DNA from: Chloroflexota bacterium | GTDB lineage: Bacteria; Chloroflexota; Anaerolineae; Anaerolineales; Villigracilaceae | Reading direction: 5' to 3' | Assembly (NCBI GenBank): GCA_013388685.1 | Contig: JACAET010000047.1 | Location: 1-64,000 of the forward strand | DNA length: 64,000 bases | Part shown: one piece after another, positions 51,570 through 60,017 of the stretch | Numbering within the stretch: position 1 is the first letter of the stretch | Layout of the letters: each line of letters starts with the position of its first letter | Notes under the pieces: model-generated | The model's input: only the letters and a program-made list of their open reading frames with translations | What the model was told of the DNA's origin: nothing | Databases searched by the model: none | Program-made: the position numbers and the translations under genes

Positions 51570-51575
51570 TATAAT
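51570..51575 (+). promoter_or_regulatory. Candidate -10 box of the ferritin gene
   Basis: TATAAT lies 16 bases before the ATG at 51592; a weak -35 (TTATCC) is 18 bases upstream. The box overlaps the ATG of an alternative start six codons upstream, which supports the downstream start. Confidence 0.45.
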
Positions 51576-51591
51576 GGAAGTGGAGGATTCT

Positions 51592-52086
51592 ATGATCGCA
51601 AAAACTGTACAAGACGCATTGAATGAACAGATCAACAAGGAACTGTTCTCGTCGTATCTCTACCTTTCGATGGCGGCGCACTTTGAGACCGAGAACCTGC
51701 CCGGCTTCGCCAACTGGATGCGCGTCCAGGCGGACGAGGAACGCGAGCATGCCATGAAACTCTATGACCACATTCTCGAACGCGGCGGAACGGTACAGCT
51801 CAAAGCCATTGAAGCGCCCAAGAGCGAATGGGCTTCGCCGCTGGAGGCGGCGGAGGAAGTGGCGGCGCATGAGGCAAAGGTGACGGCATCCATTCACGCG
51901 CTGTATGAACTGGCACTCAAGGAAAAGGACTATCCCGCACAGGTGATGCTTCAGTGGTTCATCAGCGAGCAGGTGGAGGAGGAAAAGAACGCCGCCGAAA
52001 TCGTCGCCCAACTCAAGATGATCGAGGCGCGCGAATCGGCAGTGCTGATGCTCGACCATCGCCTTTCCAAACGCAAGGGCGAGTAG
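51592..52086 (+). CDS. Ferritin (non-haem, FtnA-like)
   Basis: 164 residues. The four-helix bundle has the ferroxidase ligands E17 (NKELFSSYLYLSM), E50/H53 (QADEEREHAMKLYDH) and E94 (HEAKVTASIHALYELA), then QWFISEQVEEEKN near 130. It stores iron as a 24-mer shell and limits Fenton chemistry. GGAGG lies five bases before the ATG. Longer frames upstream run through the promoter. A near-perfect terminator follows. Confidence 0.94.
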   Translation: MIAKTVQDALNEQINKELFSSYLYLSMAAHFETENLPGFANWMRVQADEEREHAMKLYDHILERGGTVQLKAIEAPKSEWASPLEAAEEVAAHEAKVTASIHALYELALKEKDYPAQVMLQWFISEQVEEEKNAAEIVAQLKMIEARESAVLMLDHRLSKRKGE

Positions 52087-52090
52087 TTAC

Positions 52091-52126
52091 AAAAGACCCT
52101 CAAGGCTGAGCCTTCAGGGTCTTTTT
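52091..52126 (+). terminator. Rho-independent terminator of the ferritin gene
   Basis: Nested stem AAAAGACCCT / AGGGTCTTTT with inner AAGGC / GCCTT, followed by a T run. Confidence 0.93.
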
Positions 52127-52235
52127 GATGTCGAGCGGGGCGCATCCCGCTATGACGAAGGTAACTAACCACTGAGACACGAAGGCACGGAGTTTGTTTT
52201 TTCTTCTCAGTGACTCTGTGGTTCAGAAGGTTTTC

Positions 52236-53291
52236 ATGAGCAATTTCCTCATCTACGGTTCGTACGGCTACACCGGTCAACTCATCGTGGAGCAGGCGCT
52301 GCGCGAGGGGATGCGCCCCCTGCTTGCCGGGCGCGATGAAGGCAAACTGCGCGCCCAGGCGGAGCGATACAACCTTGAATACCGCGCCTTTTCGCTCGCA
52401 GAGACCGCCAGGCTCGACGCCGCCCTGCTCGAAGTGGACGCCGTACTGCACTGCGCCGGTCCGTTCGTGCTGACGTTCCGCCAGATGACGGAAGCCTGCC
52501 TGCGCACGAAACGTCACTACGTGGACATCAGCGGGGAGATCGAAGGCTTCGAAGCGCTGGCAGGCATGAGCGCGGAGGCGAAGCGGGCGGGCGTCATGCT
52601 CCTGCCCGGCGGCGGGTTCGACGTGGTCCCCTCCGATTGTCTCGCCGCGTCTCTCAAGCAAAAACTGCCCACCGCCACTTACTTCCGTCTGTTCCTGCGC
52701 GGAGTCGGCGGCGGCGTCTCGCGCGGGACGGCGCGCTCCGCCGTCGAAAATATGCACCGTCAGGGACGCATCCGCCGCGACGGGAAGATCGTCACCGTGT
52801 CGCCCGCCTGGAGAGTGCTGGAGCAGGACTTTGGGCGCGGAGCAGTGCCGGTGGTCTCGGTCGGCTGGGGCGATGTGTCCACGGCGTATTACAGCACCGG
52901 AGTCCCGAACATCGAAACGTATTTCGCCTTCCCGCGCCCCGTCATTCGATTTTTGAAACTTTCGCGCTTCATCGGACCGCTGGTCTATTCCCGCCCTGTG
53001 CGTAACCTGCTCAAATGGCTCATCGGCATCGTCATCCCCTCAGGACCTTCGCGCGACCAGAACGAACGCGGTTTCAGCCTGATGATCGGCGAGATGCGCG
53101 ACGGAGACCGCATCGTCCGCGCCAAACTGCGGACGACGGAAGCCTACCGTCTCACCGCGTTGACCTCGGTCGAAATCATGAAGCGCATTCTATCTGGTGG
53201 CTATACACCCGGCTTTCAAACCCCGTCACTTGCCTTCGGTGCAGACTTCATCCTCGGCTTTGACGGCGTGGAAAGAGAGGATCTGCTATGA
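52236..53291 (+). CDS. Saccharopine dehydrogenase-like / trans-acting enoyl reductase family oxidoreductase
   Basis: 351 residues. A Rossmann fold opens the protein (NFLIYGSYGYTGQLIVEQALREG), then VDAVLHCAGPFVLTFRQMTEACL and TKRHYVDISGEIEGFEAL are the strings of the saccharopine dehydrogenase NADP-binding/enoyl reductase group. The substrate is unknown; in some bacteria relatives act in polyketide lipid synthesis. The stop overlaps the next gene (ATGA), and the start MSNFLIYG is set by the fold. Confidence 0.83.
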   Translation: MSNFLIYGSYGYTGQLIVEQALREGMRPLLAGRDEGKLRAQAERYNLEYRAFSLAETARLDAALLEVDAVLHCAGPFVLTFRQMTEACLRTKRHYVDISGEIEGFEALAGMSAEAKRAGVMLLPGGGFDVVPSDCLAASLKQKLPTATYFRLFLRGVGGGVSRGTARSAVENMHRQGRIRRDGKIVTVSPAWRVLEQDFGRGAVPVVSVGWGDVSTAYYSTGVPNIETYFAFPRPVIRFLKLSRFIGPLVYSRPVRNLLKWLIGIVIPSGPSRDQNERGFSLMIGEMRDGDRIVRAKLRTTEAYRLTALTSVEIMKRILSGGYTPGFQTPSLAFGADFILGFDGVEREDLL

Positions 53292-53857
53292 GAAAACGCA
53301 TCCTGTTGATGGTCGTTCTCTTCTTATTATCGGCGTGCGCCCCCTCTGCCCCCGCGGCAAAACAGCCCACCGCCGACCCGCTTGGAATGGAGGAAGCCAT
53401 GACCATGGAATTGACCAGCCCTGCCTTCACGCATGGGCAACCCATCCCCGTCAAATACACCTGCAAAGGCGAAGACATCTCCCCCGCCCTCGCCTGGGGC
53501 GAACCGCCCGCCGGCACACAATCCTTCGCCCTTATCATGGACGACCCCGACGCGCCCGCCGGCACCTGGGTGCATTGGGTGCTCTTCAACATCCCCGCTG
53601 CTGCGCGCAGCCTGCCCGAAGCCTTCCCCACCGACGCCGCCCTGCCCGACGGAAGCCTGAGCGGCAAAAACAGTTGGGGGCGCACCGGCTACGGCGGTCC
53701 CTGCCCACCCAGCGGCACACACCGCTACTTCTTCAAACTCTACGCCCTCGACGAAATGCTGGGGCTATCCTCCGGCGCAGACAAGGGCGAGCTCGAAAAG
53801 GCCATGGCGGGTCACATCCTCGCCAGCGCAGAATTGATGGGCACCTTCAGCAAATGA
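53288..53857 (+). CDS. PEBP family (YbhB/YbcL) lipoprotein
   Basis: 189 residues. Signal peptide with lipobox LLSAC (C17), then the PEBP domain: TSPAFTHGQPIPVKYTCKGEDISPAL, the anion-binding DDPDAPAGTWVHWVLFNIP and GRTGYGGPCPPSGTHRYFFKLYAL. The family binds phospholipid-like ligands; in bacteria the role is not known. ATGA overlaps join it to both neighbours, so it is the middle gene of a three-gene coupled unit. Confidence 0.9.
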   Translation: MRKRILLMVVLFLLSACAPSAPAAKQPTADPLGMEEAMTMELTSPAFTHGQPIPVKYTCKGEDISPALAWGEPPAGTQSFALIMDDPDAPAGTWVHWVLFNIPAAARSLPEAFPTDAALPDGSLSGKNSWGRTGYGGPCPPSGTHRYFFKLYALDEMLGLSSGADKGELEKAMAGHILASAELMGTFSK

Positions 53858-54933
53858 CCGTCTCCCACTCGCTCATCCAGCGCGCCTTCAAAGAGGGCAA
53901 CCCCGTCGTTCACGGCGACCGCGCCATCTTCCTCTGGCAGGGAGATACCGCGCCGCACCTGACAGGCGACCTCAACCACTGGGACGAGCACCGCCGCCGA
54001 TTCAAACGCCTCTCCCCTAAACTGATACCTGATTCGACCCAACCGCTCTGGTACGCCGCCCTGACCGTTCCCCGCGACGCCTACATCGAATACGCCTTCT
54101 ACGACCCCGTCTCGCAAAAAAATTTCCTCGACCCTCTCAACCAAAAATCCGTTCCCAACGGCGTGGGCGGGCGCAACAACTACTTCTACATGCCCGAAAC
54201 CATGCCCTCGCCGTTCCACCTCCGCCGCGCCGACGTGCCGCCCGGCAGGCTGACCGCTCACCGCGTGGACACCACCTGGCTGCGCGAAGATTACGAACGC
54301 GAAATCTTTCTCTACCGTCCGCCTGTCAAACACCCCGTGCCGCTGCTGGTCGTTTACGATGGACAGGATTACCTCCAGCGCGGCAGGCTGGCGGTCATCG
54401 TGGATAACCTGATCGCCGAGAGACGCATCCAGCCGATTGCAATGGCCCTGCTCCCCGGCGGCGGACGCTGGCGCAGCGTGGAATACGCCTGCTCCGACGG
54501 CACGCTCCTCTGGCTCGACCAGACCATCCTGCCGCTGGCGCGGGAAAAACTCAACCTGCTGGACGTAAAAAAACAGCCCGGCGCCTTTGGCGTGCTGGGC
54601 GCATCGCTGGGCGGCACAATGGCAATGTACACCGCTCTGCGCCTGCCGGAGACGTTCGGCAAAGTGTTGTGTCAATCGGGGGCGTTCCATGTCGAAAGCC
54701 GCGACTTCGTCGTCGTGGACCTCGTCCGCCACAAACAGGCGCACAACGTGAAGATTTGGATGGACATCGGGCGGCTGGACGTTCTGCTGGAGGACAACCG
54801 CCACATGTATGCCCTGCTGCAAAAGCAGGGATACAACGTGACCTGCCGTGAGTTCTCGGCAGGTCACAACTTCACCGCCTGGCGCGACGATGTGTGGAGA
54901 GGGTTGGAGGCGCTTTACCCGCCTTCGTCCTGA
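53854..54933 (+). CDS. Esterase (enterochelin esterase/Fes-like) with N-terminal E-set domain
   Basis: 359 residues. The first 110 residues form a beta domain (FLWQGDTAPHLTGDLNHWDE) like the CBM48/Fes N-terminal module; the alpha/beta hydrolase part has nucleophile S251 in G-A-S-L-G-G, D304 or D309 and H338 (SAGHNFTAWR). Relatives cut esters, including siderophores and trehalose mycolates; the substrate here is unknown. The ATG overlaps the PEBP stop (ATGA). Its last 19 bases overlap the pentapeptide-repeat gene on the other strand. Confidence 0.83.
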   Translation: MTVSHSLIQRAFKEGNPVVHGDRAIFLWQGDTAPHLTGDLNHWDEHRRRFKRLSPKLIPDSTQPLWYAALTVPRDAYIEYAFYDPVSQKNFLDPLNQKSVPNGVGGRNNYFYMPETMPSPFHLRRADVPPGRLTAHRVDTTWLREDYEREIFLYRPPVKHPVPLLVVYDGQDYLQRGRLAVIVDNLIAERRIQPIAMALLPGGGRWRSVEYACSDGTLLWLDQTILPLAREKLNLLDVKKQPGAFGVLGASLGGTMAMYTALRLPETFGKVLCQSGAFHVESRDFVVVDLVRHKQAHNVKIWMDIGRLDVLLEDNRHMYALLQKQGYNVTCREFSAGHNFTAWRDDVWRGLEALYPPSS

Positions 54934-55757
54934 ACCAGTTCCGCTTCGGCGGCTTGCGGGTCGAACCCTTCGGGCCAGATCGTGGAAGCGTTATAACGCG
55001 CTTTTGCAAGATTCACGTTCGTGAGGTTCGCGCCGCCCAGATTGGCGTTGCACAGATTGGCGGAGAAAAAGGACGCGCCGTGCAGATTGGCATTGATCAA
55101 TTGGGCGTGACTCAAATTGGCATCGTTCATCGTTGCATTGGATAAATTTGCCTCGCTCAGATCTGCCCCGCTCAGGTTGCACCGGCTGAGGTTTGCCCCC
55201 AGCAGGGTCGCCCTGCCCAGATCGGATTCGCGAAGGTTGCTGTCCGCCAGACTGGCGCTGCTCAGGTTCGCTTTGACGCATTTGGCCCCCTGCATATTGA
55301 CTTCGATCAGTCTTGCCTCGCTTAGATCCGCCCCTCCCAGATGGATGCCCTGGAGATTTGCCTTGTTCAAATTTGCCCGCACGATCTTTGCGCCTCCCAG
55401 ATTGACATTGCGCAGGTTGGCTTCGTTCATACTGGCGTGGTTGAGTTTGGCGCTCCCCATATTGGCTTCGCTCAGGTTTGCGCCGCCCAGGTTCGCTCCG
55501 CTCAAATCGGCTTTGACCAGCACGCCTTTGTTCAGGTTGACCTCGATCAACATCCCTTCGCTCAGATTCGCTTCGCTTAAGTCCGCTTCACTCAGGTCGG
55601 CGTTATTCAAGATCGCCCGGCTCAAATCCGCTCCGTTCAGCACGGCGCGGCGCAAAATGGCGCCGCGCAAATTGGCGTCGCTTAGGTCGGCTTTTGCCAG
55701 CCAGAGCGGACCAGGACGGTTGAGCAAATCGTACAATTCATAATGAGAAAACTTCAT
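54915..55757 (-). CDS. Pentapeptide-repeat protein
   Basis: 280 residues, of which about 240 are tandem A-D/N-L-x-x repeats (ANLRGA, ADLSEANLSE, ANLGGANLSEAN). This makes a right-handed square beta-helix. Relatives bind gyrase by mimicking DNA (Qnr/MfpA), but most are of unknown role and no gyrase-type loop is visible. It stands alone on the minus strand, converging on the esterase gene with a small overlap. Confidence 0.92.
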   Translation of the reverse strand: MKFSHYELYDLLNRPGPLWLAKADLSDANLRGAILRRAVLNGADLSRAILNNADLSEADLSEANLSEGMLIEVNLNKGVLVKADLSGANLGGANLSEANMGSAKLNHASMNEANLRNVNLGGAKIVRANLNKANLQGIHLGGADLSEARLIEVNMQGAKCVKANLSSASLADSNLRESDLGRATLLGANLSRCNLSGADLSEANLSNATMNDANLSHAQLINANLHGASFFSANLCNANLGGANLTNVNLAKARYNASTIWPEGFDPQAAEAELVQDEGG

Positions 55758-55848
55758 TGCGCGCCTCCAATGCCGATGGTTTCCATTCCAAAGGTATTAT
55801 AGACTTAGTAGACGGGCGAGACAAGTTTCAATTTCAAAGTCGTAAGTG

Positions 55849-55865
55849 TTCAATCGTATGTTTTT
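55849..55865. repeat. TTCAATCGTATGTTTTT repeat, copy 2
   Basis: Exact match of 17 bases with 32989-33005. At both places it is followed by further repeats of the same families. Confidence 0.6.
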
Positions 55866-55880
55866 GGAAAACCATGGGCA

Positions 55881-55923
55881 CAGTCGGCGTTCTCTTGCGC
55901 CGACGGGGACGTTCTCCCCTGCG
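55881..55923. repeat. Short repeat CAGTCGGCGTTCTC..., copy 2
   Basis: Same as 33297-33339 except for one base. It lies right before MITE-like family A copy 2, with a nine-base gap. Confidence 0.75.
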
Positions 55924-55931
55924 TGCCGAAG

Positions 55932-56021
55932 AGACCTCTTGCATACGTCAGCCGACGTGAGAGAACGTCTCGTACGCGAAGGCATACTGTGCGCCCTCTG
56001 GCGCACGTTTGCAAGAGGTCT
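55932..56021. repeat. MITE-like repeat family A, copy 2
   Basis: 90 bases with inverted ends AGACCTCTTGCATACGTCAG and the reverse of AGACCTCTTGCAAACGTGCG. Its reverse complement matches both sides of 42201-42352, lacking that copy's internal insert. It may be the core form of the element. Confidence 0.82.
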
Positions 56022-56074
56022 GATGATGTTCGACCGACTGCTTAACTTTTCGTTTTTTGACCCGAACGGAGATG

Positions 56075-56080
56075 TATAAT
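56075..56080 (+). promoter_or_regulatory. Candidate -10 box of coaBC, six bases from the start codon
   Basis: TATAAT ends six bases before the ATG, so transcription would start at or very near it: a leaderless transcript is likely. No ribosome site and no good -35 box are visible. Confidence 0.5.
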
Positions 56081-56086
56081 ACCCTC

Positions 56087-57298
56087 ATGTCCATATTTTC
56101 GAGAAAGCGCATCATCCTGGGGGTGACCGGCTCGATTGCCGCCTACAAATCTGCAGACCTGGCATCCAAACTCACGCAGGCAGGCGCCCAGGTGGATGTC
56201 CTTCTCACCCCGGCCGCCGAAAAATTCATCACCCCGCTCACCTTCCAATCGGTCACCGGGCGGCGCGCCTACACCGACGCCGACCTGTGGGGAGATGAGG
56301 CACATGTCCTGCACGTGGGGCTGGGTCACGCCGCCGACCTGCTGGTGGTTGCTCCATGCACCGCCAACACCCTCGCCAAACTGGCGCACGGTCAGGCGGA
56401 CAGCCTGCTCACAGTCACCGCGCTCGCCGCCGCCTGTCCGCTCATTGTTGCGCCCGCCATGGATGGCGGCATGTTCGACCACCCTGCCACGCAGGAAAAT
56501 CTAGAGACGCTCCGCAAACGAGGCGCCTGTATCATCGAACCGGCGGAGGGACATCTCGCTTCCGGACTGACGGGAAAGGGACGCCTGCCCGAAACGCCCG
56601 AACTCATCGGACACATCCGCCTCCTTCTCGGACGCCGCGGCTTGCTCGCCGGAAAACGGGTTTTGGTCACCGCCGGAGGGACTCAGGAACCGCTCGACCC
56701 GGTGCGCGTACTCACCAACCGTTCCTCCGGCAAACAGGGTTACGCTCTCGCCCAGGCGGCGCTCGATGCAGGCGCACAGGTTACGCTGGTGACGGCTCCC
56801 ACCGCGCTGACTGCTCCGGTGGGGGCGGAGGTGATTCGCGTGGAGACAGCCCGTCAGATGCTGGATGCCGTGCTCGGGGCATTTCCCGCCTGCGATGCGC
56901 TCATCATGGCGGCGGCAGTGGCAGACTTCCGCCCGAAGACCGTTGCAGGGAACAAGATCAAAAAAGAGGGTGGGGTTCCGCAGATCGAGCTCGAAGCGAC
57001 GGAAGATATTTTGAAAGCAGTGGCAGGTTTGAGATCCGAAGCGAAGCGCAAACAGGTGGTGGTGGGGTTTGCGGCTGAGTCGCAGAGTCTTCTTGAAAAT
57101 GCGCTAAATAAGTTACAATCCAAGAAACTGGACCTGATCGCCGCAAATGATATTTCGGCAGCCGATGCGGGGTTTTCCGTGGAGACCAACCGGATTACGT
57201 TGTTGTTTGCTGATGGGCGCAGTGAAACCCTGCCCTTAATGAGCAAAAGCGAGGCGGCAACCTTGATCGTCGAACGCATTGCGGCGCTGTTGGAGTAG
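56087..57298 (+). CDS. coaBC: Phosphopantothenoylcysteine decarboxylase / phosphopantothenate-cysteine ligase
   Basis: 403 residues. The CoaC half (about 1-185) has ILGVTGSIAAYKSADLASKL, the active-site His region HVLHVGLGHAADLLVVAP and the PAMDGGMF FMN/substrate loop. The CoaB half (about 190-403) begins GKRVLVTAGGTQEPLDPVR and shows TNRSSGKQGYALAQ and AAAVADFRPK. It carries out two steps of CoA synthesis. The frame is open 30 bases upstream but the -10 box sits there. The next gene starts two bases after its stop. Confidence 0.95.
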   Translation: MSIFSRKRIILGVTGSIAAYKSADLASKLTQAGAQVDVLLTPAAEKFITPLTFQSVTGRRAYTDADLWGDEAHVLHVGLGHAADLLVVAPCTANTLAKLAHGQADSLLTVTALAAACPLIVAPAMDGGMFDHPATQENLETLRKRGACIIEPAEGHLASGLTGKGRLPETPELIGHIRLLLGRRGLLAGKRVLVTAGGTQEPLDPVRVLTNRSSGKQGYALAQAALDAGAQVTLVTAPTALTAPVGAEVIRVETARQMLDAVLGAFPACDALIMAAAVADFRPKTVAGNKIKKEGGVPQIELEATEDILKAVAGLRSEAKRKQVVVGFAAESQSLLENALNKLQSKKLDLIAANDISAADAGFSVETNRITLLFADGRSETLPLMSKSEAATLIVERIAALLE

Positions 57299-57299
57299 A

Positions 57300-58031
57300 A
57301 TGCGCATTTTGGTCATATCGGATATTCATGCAAATTACACCGCGCTGGAGGCGGTATTGAAGGACGCCGGCACGGTGGATGAGACCTGGTGCCTGGGGGA
57401 TATGGTGGGGTATGGTCCGGACCCGAACGCGGTGGTGGAGGAGATCCGCGAAATTCCCAATCTGACGTGTATTTTGGGCAATCATGATATGGCGGTGATT
57501 GGCAAGATTCCGCTGGATGTCTTCAATGGAGACGCGCGCCGCACGCTCGAATATCACGAGAAGGTGCTTACCGCCTCGAACATGGATTTTTTGCGCTCCC
57601 TGCCTTCGAACCTGAAGGTGTGCGGGGCTGTGAGCATTGTGCATGGCAGCCCGCGCGATTCGGTGTGGGAATACATTTTGAATACGCTTTCCGCGCGTTT
57701 GAACTTCGATCATTTCACCACGCCCTGGTGTTTTGTGGGGCATTCTCACCTGCAATGCATGTTTCAGCTGAACATAAACAGCGACCGCGTCAGCCTGGCG
57801 CCGATTCAGGCGGGGGATCATTATCCCCTGCGTCCGCGGGCGATCGTCAATCCCGGCTCGGTCGGTCAGCCGCGCGACCGTGATCCGCGCGCGGCGTATG
57901 CCATTTACGAAACGGACGGTCATATTTGGGAGCCGCGCCGGGTGGAATATGACATTGCCGAGGTGCAGGAACGCATCCGTGCAGCCGGTTTGCCGGAGAA
58001 GCATGCCATCCGCCTTGCCGAAGGGTGGTGA
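57300..58031 (+). CDS. Metallophosphoesterase (YfcE-like)
   Basis: 243 residues. All metal motifs are present: S-D-I-H-A-N, G-D-M-V-G-Y-G, G-N-H-D, V-H-G-S-P-R and G-H-S-H, with NPGSVGQPRDRDPRAAY typical of the calcineurin-like phosphodiesterases of this size. The substrate is unknown (cyclic nucleotides or phosphodiesters are possible). It starts one base after the coaBC stop, so it is likely co-translated. Confidence 0.9.
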   Translation: MRILVISDIHANYTALEAVLKDAGTVDETWCLGDMVGYGPDPNAVVEEIREIPNLTCILGNHDMAVIGKIPLDVFNGDARRTLEYHEKVLTASNMDFLRSLPSNLKVCGAVSIVHGSPRDSVWEYILNTLSARLNFDHFTTPWCFVGHSHLQCMFQLNINSDRVSLAPIQAGDHYPLRPRAIVNPGSVGQPRDRDPRAAYAIYETDGHIWEPRRVEYDIAEVQERIRAAGLPEKHAIRLAEGW

Positions 58032-58138
58032 CCCCCCCTTGCCTGACTGAAATCTATCGGGTGTTGGGGGAGGAACTTTGCGGCATGCGATTCGTCTATA
58101 GGGTGAAATCACCTGACTTTCAAGAAGGAGAAGAACCC

Positions 58139-59131
58139 ATGAAAAGGACCCTGATTACTATATCGCTGACAACCGTGGTGGTGCTGACGCTGATCGGCGT
58201 GGTCACAGGTTTATTTGCACCGAAAATCGGCAACACCTTTAGCGATATTAACTACAGCCTTCCTGCCGGCGGCGGAGGTGTCCCGGAGATGATGTACCTG
58301 CCAGCCGAGGCGCCGGCACAGCCATCATTGCAATTAATGGGCGGCGGCGGATCCGATAAATCCTATGAGGCTGAAGTTTTCAGCCCGGCGACAGAGCGCA
58401 TGGTCATTCAGAATGTGGATATGAGCATCGTCGTCGCCGACCCGAAGGCGCGCATGGATGAGATTGCCCGCATGGCGGAGGACATGGGCGGCTTTGTGGT
58501 TTCCTCCAACCTGTACCGCTCCACGTACGGACCCAACGAAATCGAAGTACCGGAAGCCAGCATCACCATCCGAGTGCCGGCAGAACGCCTGGATGAGGCG
58601 CTGGAAAAAATCAAGGCAGATGTGGTCGAGGTCACGTATGAGAACCGTTCCGGGCAGGATGTCACCAGCCAGTATGTGGACTTGAAGTCCCGCCTGGCGG
58701 CGAAAGAGGAAGCCGAAAAGAACCTGCTGAAGATCATGGACACCGCCACGAACGCCGAGGATGTGCTTGCCATCTACCTGCAGGTGCAAAACATTCAAAC
58801 CGAGATCGAATCGCTGAAAGGGCAGATCAAATATCTCGAAGAGTCTGCCGCGCTGTCTGCTATCAGCATTCGCCTGGTTGCCGAGGAAAAAGTCAAGCCG
58901 ATCGAGATCGGCGGGTGGAAACTGCAAGGCACTGCCAACGATGCCGTTCAGGATTTGATCCGCTTCACGCAGGGCTTCACCCGCTTCCTGATCCGCCTCT
59001 TCCTGACCTACCTGCCGGCGCTGATCCTGATTGCCATCCCGGCATACGGAGCCTTCCTGGGCGGGCGCGCTCTGTTGCGAAGGTTTAGGAAGGCGAAACC
59101 GGTTGTGGAAGCGAAGGAAGAGAAGAAGTAG
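58139..59131 (+). CDS. DUF4349 membrane-anchored protein
   Basis: 330 residues. An N-terminal helix (about 5-24) and a long outside part with the DUF4349 signature (MVIQNVDMSIVVADPKARMDEI, then EVPEASITIRVPAERLDEALEKI and VTSQYVDLKSRLAAKEEAEKNLL), a coiled coil and a C-terminal helix (about 278-305). The function is unknown; such proteins are common in Gram-positive-like envelopes. The start at MKRTLIT has AAGGAG upstream. Longer frame rejected. Confidence 0.88.
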   Translation: MKRTLITISLTTVVVLTLIGVVTGLFAPKIGNTFSDINYSLPAGGGGVPEMMYLPAEAPAQPSLQLMGGGGSDKSYEAEVFSPATERMVIQNVDMSIVVADPKARMDEIARMAEDMGGFVVSSNLYRSTYGPNEIEVPEASITIRVPAERLDEALEKIKADVVEVTYENRSGQDVTSQYVDLKSRLAAKEEAEKNLLKIMDTATNAEDVLAIYLQVQNIQTEIESLKGQIKYLEESAALSAISIRLVAEEKVKPIEIGGWKLQGTANDAVQDLIRFTQGFTRFLIRLFLTYLPALILIAIPAYGAFLGGRALLRRFRKAKPVVEAKEEKK

Positions 59132-59153
59132 TTCGACCTCGATCCAGCCTCTG

Positions 59154-59190
59154 AGACCTGACAGGTTCCCAACAGCCTGTCAGGTCTTTT
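59154..59190 (+). terminator. Rho-independent terminator of the DUF4349 gene
   Basis: Twelve-base-pair stem AGACCTGACAGG / CCTGTCAGGTCT with a ten-base loop, then TTT. Confidence 0.9.
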
Positions 59191-59216
59191 GATATACATC
59201 GTACTGCGCAAGCATG

Positions 59217-59222
59217 TATAAT
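59217..59222 (+). promoter_or_regulatory. Candidate -10 box of rsmG, seven bases from the start codon
   Basis: TATAAT ends seven bases before the ATG, as in coaBC, so a leaderless transcript is expected. There is no ribosome site. Confidence 0.5.
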
Positions 59223-59229
59223 CCGCTCA

Positions 59230-59940
59230 ATGGAAAAACTTGTCCGCGAAGCGCAGGAATTGTTTCACATTCACATGACCGGGCGGCAGGTGATGGCGCT
59301 CATCACGTATGAAAAGGAACTGATGGAGTGGAATCAGAAGTTCAACCTGACCGCCATCCGCGACATGGAGTCGATTCGCACCAAACATTTTCTGGATTCA
59401 TTCTCCTGTGTGCTGGCATGGAAGGCACAGCCGCCCTCCCGCCTCATTGACGTGGGCACCGGCGCCGGCTTCCCGGGGATTCCCCTCAAGATCCTCTATC
59501 CGAACATGAAATTAACGTTGGTCGAGTCGGTTGGCAAGAAAGCCATGTTTTGCCAGCATATCGTCAGTGTGTTGGGGTTGGAGGCGGTGGATGTCATCCA
59601 CAAGCGCGTGGAGGACGTGGGGCAAAACCCGCAGTACCGTGAAACGTACGATTGGGCGGTGGCGCGCGCAGTGGCGCAACTCAATATTTTGAGCGAATAT
59701 CTCATTCCATTGCTCAAAATCGGCGGGCGGATGCTCGCCCAGAAAGGCGAAAACGGACCCGCCGAAGCGCAGTCCGCGGAAAGCGCGATGAAATTGTTGG
59801 GCGGAAAGATGGAACAATTGATCCCCGTCAATCTGCCGGGCGTGGCGGAGGATCGTTATCTTGTGGTCGTGGAAAAGGTTGCCGCGACGCCTTCCAAATA
59901 TCCGCGCAAGCCGGGCATCCCGGCGAAACAGCCGTTGTAG
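59230..59940 (+). CDS. rsmG: 16S rRNA (guanine-N7) methyltransferase RsmG
   Basis: 236 residues. EWNQKFNLTAIRDMESIRTKHFLDS and LIDVGTGAGFPGIPLKIL (SAM motif) are the RsmG hallmarks, with VARAVAQLNILSEYLIPLLKIGG later. It makes m7G at position 527 (E. coli numbering) of 16S rRNA; loss gives low-level streptomycin resistance in other bacteria. Transcribed alone after the terminator, with a -10 box close to the ATG. Confidence 0.95.
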   Translation: MEKLVREAQELFHIHMTGRQVMALITYEKELMEWNQKFNLTAIRDMESIRTKHFLDSFSCVLAWKAQPPSRLIDVGTGAGFPGIPLKILYPNMKLTLVESVGKKAMFCQHIVSVLGLEAVDVIHKRVEDVGQNPQYRETYDWAVARAVAQLNILSEYLIPLLKIGGRMLAQKGENGPAEAQSAESAMKLLGGKMEQLIPVNLPGVAEDRYLVVVEKVAATPSKYPRKPGIPAKQPL

Positions 59941-60017
59941 TCGGTCATCAGTGATCCATCAACCGTGATCGGTGCCGGCATCCGACTGCTGATTCACGGG
60001 ACGCCAATCACTGACCG

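Noticed and set aside
51299..51574. Frame between prs and ferritin
   Set aside because: It overlaps prs in another frame and ends in the ferritin promoter; no start signal. A decayed gene cannot be fully excluded for 51380-51560.
53197..53853. N-terminal extension of the esterase frame
   Set aside because: It runs in another frame through the PEBP lipoprotein gene and reads as low-complexity Arg/His/Pro sequence; the ATGA overlap at 53854 fits the true start.
54915..55757. Direct DNA repeat array
   Set aside because: The repeated bases are the codons of the pentapeptide-repeat protein, not a CRISPR or satellite.
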